Positions 22,860 through 28,041 of a DNA stretch of 28,041 nt are shown here, piece by piece (within the stretch, counting starts at the first letter, position 1; every line of letters starts with the position of its first letter). The stretch is from the NCBI GenBank assembly GCA_964498065.1, contig CAZCFZ010000050.1:1-28041 (forward strand). Reading direction: 5' to 3'. This stretch comes from FEN-1297 sp964498065. Its GTDB lineage: Bacteria > Bacteroidota > Ignavibacteria > Ignavibacteriales > Ignavibacteriaceae. A program made the position numbers and the translations under genes. The notes under the pieces are model-generated. The model searched no databases. It was not told the DNA's origin and saw only the letters and a program-made list of their open reading frames with translations.

Positions 22860-24989
22860 TTATGCTTTTGATTTGGTTAATTTCCTTGCCGACTTAAGCG
22901 CATGATTTATCAGCCATTCTTGCGAGTTAATATTTTTATTTCCGTTATTAGGGGTAACAAATGTATATTTCATTTCAGGATGAAGTTCTCTTGCTTTGCA
23001 ATTATCCTTTAATGAAAACTTTAGAACTGTTTTTAACAGTTCATTTTTTAATACCGAGTTTTCAAGAGGAAATGCAATTTCGACTCTTCTGTCTAAGTTA
23101 CGCTGCATCATATCGGCGCTGCTTAAATATAATTCTTCGTTCCCGTTATTATAAAAATAAAATATCCGGCTGTGTTCAAGAAACCTGCCGACTATACTGA
23201 TAACGTTTATGTTTTTACTAAGGCCTTCAATGCCTGGGACAAGACAGCAGATTCCTCTTACTATCAAATCGATTTTCACACCTTCGTTGCTTGCCTCGTA
23301 TAATGCACTTATTATTACCGGATCGACAAGAGCGTTTAATTTGAAAATTAATTTCCCCTCGCCGCCTGCTTTAACATTATCGATCTCCCTCAATATTAAT
23401 GCGAGAAATTTTTCGCGCATGTTGATTGGTGCAACGATTAATTTTTTAAAATCAGTCTGCTTTGAATAACCTGTTAAATAATTAAATATATCCGATACAT
23501 CAGCACAAATATCTTCTTTGCAAGTAAAAAAGCCTAAATCGGTATACAATTTTGCGGTTGCAACGTTGTAATTGCCGGTAGACAGATGTACATATTTTTT
23601 AACACCTTCAGCTTCTCGTCTTACAACAAGTGTCATTTTTGCGTGGGTTTTTAAACCGACAAGACCGTATACTACATGTACCCCGACTTTTTCCAGCTCA
23701 CGTGCCCAGAAGATATTATTCTGCTCATCGAACCTTGCTTTTAACTCGACCAATACGGCTACCTGCTTTCCTCTCTCGGCAGCTTCCATAAGATATCTTA
23801 TTATCGGGGAATCCGTACCTACACGGTATAAAGTTTGTTTTATTGCCAATACATCGGGATCCCGCGCAGCCTGTTTAATAAAATCAATTACAGGATTAAA
23901 TGAATGATAAGGATGATGAAGAATTATATCATTCATTTTAACAGTTGAAAAAACATCTTCTTCGTTATCGAATATTTTCGGAATTACCGGATAAAACGGT
24001 TTTGATTTCAAATTGTGTATGGGCAGGTCGTATAAAGTTATAACATCACTTAAACCTAAAGGACCTGAAAATACATGAACATCGTCTCTTTTAATTTGGA
24101 GATTGACGATCAAGGTTTCCAGCATATAATCCGGCATTTGTTCTTCAACTTCAAGCCTTACAACGGTTCCGAATCTCCTTTGACGTATATTTTCTTCAAT
24201 AACTCTTAACAGATCATCGGCCTCATCTTCCTGAAGTTCAATATCGGTATCGCGGGTAATTCTGAACCTGTGAGCTTCAAGTACTTCCATTCCCGGAAAG
24301 AGTAAGGGGAGATTGGCTTTAATTAAATCGCCCAGCCAGATATATTTTGCACTGAAGGAACCGTTAACCTGGATTTTTTTATTCGGTGTAATAATATTAT
24401 CAATTTGCATCAAGCGGGGTAAAATGTTAGGTACCTTTACCCTGGCGAAATGATTTTCTCCGTTGGGCTTTTTTACAAGTATGGCAAGACTTAAACTTAA
24501 ATTTGAAATATAAGGAAATGGCCGTCCCGGATCGAAAGCAAGGGGTGTAAGCACCGGATAAATTTCTTTTTTAAAATATTCGGTAAGAATTTCCTTTTCC
24601 TTTTCCGAAAGCTCATTATAATCGGCAACTTCAACATTATATTCTTTTAACTCCGGTACAACATTGTTAATCCATAAATCCATTACCTGCTTTAACATAG
24701 GCTTAAGAGTTTTTTCAATCCTTTGAAGTTGTTCCAAAGGTGTAAGCCCGTCGATAGTCGGTTCAGCAACATTTGCGGCAATTTGTTCTTTCAAACCGGA
24801 AATTCTTATCATGTAAAATTCATCCAGGTTGGTATGGAAGATTGAAATGAACTTTACTTTTTCCAGGAGCGGCAAATCCGGATCAAGTGCTTCTTCCAGC
24901 ACACGTCTATTAAACTCAACCCAGCTTAAATCGCGGTTAAAAAAGTTATTCGGATCGTTATATTTTTTTAATAATTCTTTACCTGTCAT
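22860..24989 (-). CDS. ppk1: Polyphosphate kinase 1
   Basis: 709 residues with the full PPK1 layout: N-terminal NRDLSWVEFNRRVLEEA, head domain, and two C-terminal phospholipase D-like domains. The autophosphorylated His is His468 in HLSTGNYNVATA, and a second conserved His606 sits in FLEHSRIFYF. It makes inorganic polyphosphate from ATP, reversibly, usually as a membrane-associated tetramer. It has its own position between the mannonate genes and a divergent secreted protein and is probably a housekeeping or stress gene unrelated to xylan use. The 306-base gap to the SDR gene contains the mannonate promoter but no clear ppk1 terminator. Confidence 0.96.
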   Translation of the reverse strand: MTGKELLKKYNDPNNFFNRDLSWVEFNRRVLEEALDPDLPLLEKVKFISIFHTNLDEFYMIRISGLKEQIAANVAEPTIDGLTPLEQLQRIEKTLKPMLKQVMDLWINNVVPELKEYNVEVADYNELSEKEKEILTEYFKKEIYPVLTPLAFDPGRPFPYISNLSLSLAILVKKPNGENHFARVKVPNILPRLMQIDNIITPNKKIQVNGSFSAKYIWLGDLIKANLPLLFPGMEVLEAHRFRITRDTDIELQEDEADDLLRVIEENIRQRRFGTVVRLEVEEQMPDYMLETLIVNLQIKRDDVHVFSGPLGLSDVITLYDLPIHNLKSKPFYPVIPKIFDNEEDVFSTVKMNDIILHHPYHSFNPVIDFIKQAARDPDVLAIKQTLYRVGTDSPIIRYLMEAAERGKQVAVLVELKARFDEQNNIFWARELEKVGVHVVYGLVGLKTHAKMTLVVRREAEGVKKYVHLSTGNYNVATAKLYTDLGFFTCKEDICADVSDIFNYLTGYSKQTDFKKLIVAPINMREKFLALILREIDNVKAGGEGKLIFKLNALVDPVIISALYEASNEGVKIDLIVRGICCLVPGIEGLSKNINVISIVGRFLEHSRIFYFYNNGNEELYLSSADMMQRNLDRRVEIAFPLENSVLKNELLKTVLKFSLKDNCKARELHPEMKYTFVTPNNGNKNINSQEWLINHALKSARKLTKSKA

Positions 24990-25405
24990 AGCTTTATTAA
25001 ATTTGAGTATGTGAATATAAGATAATTAATTTATTATTTCCTTGTAAATTGGCAATTTCATAAAATTGAAAAATTGTTTTATTGTTTAATGAGTAAATTG
25101 TTAAAATGATTAAAGTAAACGGCAATGAAACAATTAAACAGTTTAACAATAATTTATAAAAATGTTTAACATTGAAAAAAATTATTTTGAAATTTCATTA
25201 AAATAAGTATGAATATGTTACACATAACGAAAAATATTCGTTGTTATTTTTTTTGTTAATTTAAAATATTGGGTAAAAATAAAAGTCTATTTCTGGCGTA
25301 ATAATTGGGACTTTTTAGTAAATTACAAATATTTAAGTTGCCATATAACAATAGTTTGCGGCCGATAATTTTTAAATCGGTTTAGCAAAATGCTTGGGGG
25401 ACTAG
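24990..25405. other. Divergent intergenic region with ATTGTT-type box cluster
   Basis: 416 AT-rich bases between ppk1 (leftward) and the secreted protein at 25406 (rightward); both promoters should be here, but no strong -35/-10 pair stands out. ATTGTT occurs at 25073, 25081 and 25097 (steps of 8 and 16), and the reverse form AACAAT at 25145-25150. ATTGTTAAA (25097-25105) and TTTAACAAT (25142-25150) form a 9-base inverted repeat, and GTTTAACA recurs at 25141 and 25164, 23 bases apart. These could be binding sites for a regulator, though base bias makes chance similarity easier. Confidence 0.4.
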
Positions 25406-27262
25406 ATGAAAAGAGTGATACTTTTTTTAACCTTACTTTTTACTTCGTTAATTTTTTCTCAGAGTAAATACTATACCTTTTCCGAATTAAACGGAATGGA
25501 TGACCAATCGGGACATACTCATCTTTTTTACAGGTTATATTATGATAATGAAATACCAAATTATACTGATATGTCCGATAATATATATCATTTGGACATT
25601 ATTAATAAAGTAGATACCTTATTCTTGGCGGATGGTTACTATTTTAATCCTGCATGGCAATCGGGTTCCGGGGCCAGCAACCTTGAATTTTGGAATAATG
25701 ACCCTGCAAGATATATTTATATAGAAATTAGTTGCGGTATTGATTGCAATGGCAGTCTTGTAAGATATGATGGTTTAAAACTTAATTTGGGATTTGATTT
25801 ACCTACTACATTTAGCATTTCTAAACAGAACGATAGCTTAATTTATATTGGGTCATTGCCCAGCGAAAGTTTTAAGAGTATCGATGGGGGGAAAAGCGCA
25901 GTTAAGTTAAATGATACCGTAAGTTTTTATTCTCTTTTCCCCTTTAATGATAAAATTGTTTTTGGAGATTATGAAGGGAATCTGGCCAAATCTACGGATA
26001 GCGGTGTTACATTTATTCCTACAAATCTTTCTATAAATACCCAGTTAAATAATGCGATACAGTACGATAAAGATAAGCTTCATATATATCTATTAAATTA
26101 TAAAGGACTAATAATCTCAAGTGATACGGGAAATACATGGGAAATTAAGTATTCAATGCCGCAGCTTCCTTACAATTTTCATCCTTACATCAGCGTTGAT
26201 AAATCGATATCCGGATCAATTTATTTAGCAGAAGGTAAAAATATTTTACATTCAACTAACTACGGGGATAGTTTTAAAGTCTTTAAAAAGTTAGATCATG
26301 ATATCGAAGGAATTTATAAGAAGCCGAATTCCGATAAACTTTATGCAGCTACAAAATACAAACTTTTTGAAATAACCGGTGATTCAATTAAAACTGTCAA
26401 GAGTCTTCCGATTGATCCTAATATATTCAGCTATTATCCTTTGGCGGTAGGGGACAAATGGATTTATAATTATCATAATGTTGATGAAGGCGGTTACATT
26501 CCGATTTATACTAACGGGATTACTACAAGAGAAGTAATAGGCGATTCATTAATGGATAACGGTGAAAAATATTTTATTGTTAAAGATTTCCATGATAAGA
26601 TAAATTACGAAAGGATTGATTCTTCTTCGGGTAAAATTTTAAGGTATACGGCGGATAGTTCGGTTTCCAATAATGAATTTATTATTGATGATTTGTTAGC
26701 AGAGGTTGGAGATACTATATATTCAAATTATTATACGAGGTATATGGGTAATTTTGCAATCTTTTTAAGTGAAAAAAATGTTAATATTTTTAATAAAACT
26801 GTTTCAAACAGAATATACATGTCTGAAAATGTTTTAGAATATCCTGCTTATATTTTAACGCAGGGATTTGGACTGACAAGTTATAGCTTTGGATATGACT
26901 TCGGTTATGCAACCGATACACTAAAAGGTGCGATAATAAACGGTGTGGTATATGGTGATACAACAGTTACCGGTATTAAAGAACAAAAGAAGATTCCTCA
27001 GCAGTTTAAGTTATTTCAAAATTATCCAAACCCGTTCAACCCAACTACAGCAATCAGCTATCGGCTTTCAGCATACAGCCATGTTAGTTTGAAAATATAT
27101 GATGTGCTTGGTAGGGAAGTAAAGACTTTGGTAAATGAAAATCAATCAGCAGGTGAACATAAAACTGAATGGAATGCTGAAAACGTTGCAAGCGGAGTTT
27201 ATTTTTATAGGATAAGGGCAGGGGAGTTTGTTTCAACAAAGAAGATGTTATTAATAAAATAG
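25406..27262 (+). CDS. Secreted Asp-box (BNR-like) repeat protein with type IX secretion tail
   Basis: 618 residues; GGGG (25395-25399 region) precedes the ATG. Signal peptide MKRVILFLTLLFTSLIFSQS. Four Asp-box-like turns occur at regular 38-44-residue steps: SIDGG (158), STDSG (196), SSDTG (239) and STNYG (283), as in sialidase/sortilin-type propellers. A second region (about 340-520, beginning YYPLAVGDKWIYNYH) resembles beta-rich domains common in secreted Ignavibacteria proteins. The last 85 residues are a type IX sorting domain: QNYPNPFNPTTAISY, LKIYDVLGREV and GVYFYRIRAG. It should be exported across the outer membrane and kept at the surface or released. The function is not recognised; no catalytic motif is seen. 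Confidence 0.85.
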   Translation: MKRVILFLTLLFTSLIFSQSKYYTFSELNGMDDQSGHTHLFYRLYYDNEIPNYTDMSDNIYHLDIINKVDTLFLADGYYFNPAWQSGSGASNLEFWNNDPARYIYIEISCGIDCNGSLVRYDGLKLNLGFDLPTTFSISKQNDSLIYIGSLPSESFKSIDGGKSAVKLNDTVSFYSLFPFNDKIVFGDYEGNLAKSTDSGVTFIPTNLSINTQLNNAIQYDKDKLHIYLLNYKGLIISSDTGNTWEIKYSMPQLPYNFHPYISVDKSISGSIYLAEGKNILHSTNYGDSFKVFKKLDHDIEGIYKKPNSDKLYAATKYKLFEITGDSIKTVKSLPIDPNIFSYYPLAVGDKWIYNYHNVDEGGYIPIYTNGITTREVIGDSLMDNGEKYFIVKDFHDKINYERIDSSSGKILRYTADSSVSNNEFIIDDLLAEVGDTIYSNYYTRYMGNFAIFLSEKNVNIFNKTVSNRIYMSENVLEYPAYILTQGFGLTSYSFGYDFGYATDTLKGAIINGVVYGDTTVTGIKEQKKIPQQFKLFQNYPNPFNPTTAISYRLSAYSHVSLKIYDVLGREVKTLVNENQSAGEHKTEWNAENVASGVYFYRIRAGEFVSTKKMLLIK

Positions 27263-27292
27263 GAGCTAATTGAACATTTAAGAAAGGTAAGA

Positions 27293-28041
27293 ATGAAAAC
27301 TATTATACTTCTTTTATTATCTATTAATTCTATTTTTCCTCAACTACCTAATCTAAAAGTTAGACAGATCACCAATATAGAAGGTGATGCCAGGAATCCT
27401 TTTATCGCTCAGGATCCATATCTTAATTTTCAGCCGGATATATTTTTTGAAATTCATAAAGGAAATTCAAGTAATATTGCTTTTACTAACTATTATAACT
27501 CGCAAAGCAGAAGATTCTCTGCTCCTGTTTACGTTACTAATAATTCTTCTTTAAATATTAATCCAAAGTGTATTCAGTTTCCGTCTTATTCCGGACTTAA
27601 TGATTTTTTATTTTTTCAAACTAACGAGACTGGAAATTGGCTTATAGCATATAAAACAAGAAAAGACAGTGTCTGGTCGAATACTAGGTTTGTAGATAGT
27701 ACTTCCATTGGTGAAACAAATCCGTCCTTATTATTTGTTGGGCCCTATAATAGTTTTGATTCTGTTAGAGTACTTTATCAGAAAGGACATTCGATATTTC
27801 TAGCAACATATAAAGATAGTTCCTTTTATACCGAGGAGGTATTTAAAGGCAATGATTCGGTAATTTATTCTCAGCCGACCGGATTTCCTCATAATGTTTA
27901 TTCGGCACCATATGTATACAATTTATTTATTGATGTTGCAGCTACAAAAATAGTTAACGGAGATTCTATAATTGTATATAAAACTAAAAATGATAGTTCC
28001 GGAACATGGAGTGAAGAAAAAATAGTAGATGACACCAATGA
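27293..28041 (+). CDS. Secreted hypothetical protein, 3'-truncated by window edge
   Basis: ATG 27293 opens a frame that stays open to the end of the window (249 complete codons). AGAAAGG (27281-27287) is a plausible ribosome site, and the start is 30 bases after the stop of the preceding Asp-box gene, so the two are likely co-transcribed. The N-terminus MKTIILLLLSINSIFPQLP is a signal peptide. The rest is rich in Asn, Ser, Tyr and Phe, with repeated short beta-strand patterns such as NPSLLFVGPYNSFDSVRVLY and WSNTRFVDST, suggesting a beta-propeller of the type that reports on paired queries (exo-sialidase or WD40-like folds). No enzyme motif is recognised. A type IX tail could lie beyond the window. 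Confidence 0.8.
   Translation, partial: MKTIILLLLSINSIFPQLPNLKVRQITNIEGDARNPFIAQDPYLNFQPDIFFEIHKGNSSNIAFTNYYNSQSRRFSAPVYVTNNSSLNINPKCIQFPSYSGLNDFLFFQTNETGNWLIAYKTRKDSVWSNTRFVDSTSIGETNPSLLFVGPYNSFDSVRVLYQKGHSIFLATYKDSSFYTEEVFKGNDSVIYSQPTGFPHNVYSAPYVYNLFIDVAATKIVNGDSIIVYKTKNDSSGTWSEEKIVDDTN

Overview
The window looks like chromosomal DNA of an anaerobic or facultative polysaccharide degrader of the Ignavibacteria, in the wider Bacteroidota/Chlorobi assemblage. The DNA is AT-rich. The product at 25406-27262 ends in the type IX secretion tail typical of that lineage (motif NYPNPFNP, then a short beta domain ending in a basic segment). The enzyme set is that of a xylan specialist. The assignment is inferred from gene content; there is no rRNA or tRNA in the window to confirm it.

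Layout. (1) 1-1677: 3' part of a GH9 glycanase. (2) 1678-2670: about 1 kb without genes, holding a hairpin-forming inverted repeat and, at 2215-2257, a consensus-like promoter overlapped by a LacI-type operator. (3) 2671-20291: twelve genes on the + strand, probably one long transcription unit: GH3 glucosidase/xylosidase, GPH-family sugar symporter, GH8 exo-oligoxylanase, GH10 xylanase, GH115 alpha-glucuronidase, GH43 xylosidase/arabinofuranosidase, then four genes of a corrinoid methyltransferase system (corrinoid protein, homocysteine S-methyltransferase, MetH-type reactivation protein, UroD-like methyltransferase), an esterase and an ExuT-like hexuronate transporter. (4) 20468-22553, - strand: mannonate dehydratase (UxuA) and an SDR D-mannonate oxidoreductase, expressed from a promoter at 22658-22686 with the same promoter-operator design as the xylan operon. 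(5) 22860-24989, - strand: polyphosphate kinase. (6) 24990-25405: a divergent intergenic region rich in ATTGTT-type boxes. (7) 25406-28041: a secreted Asp-box protein with a type IX tail, and the 5' part of a second secreted protein that runs off the window.

How the genes fit together. GH10 cuts the xylan backbone, GH115 removes (4-O-methyl-)glucuronate, GH43 and the esterase trim side groups, and GH8 and GH3 finish the oligosaccharides. The GPH symporter would import xylose oligomers and the ExuT-like carrier the uronate. UxuB/UxuA-type enzymes then take glucuronate (after isomerisation by a UxaC encoded elsewhere) to 2-keto-3-deoxygluconate.

The most interesting inference is the role of the four corrinoid genes. 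Hardwood-type glucuronoxylan carries 4-O-methylglucuronate. C4 of glucuronate becomes C3 of mannonate, which is exactly the carbon that loses its oxygen in the UxuA reaction, so the methyl ether should block that step. A corrinoid O-demethylase passing the methyl group to homocysteine would remove the block and make methionine. To my knowledge no such sugar O-demethylation route is described; it is a hypothesis from gene context and pathway chemistry, not shown by sequence alone.
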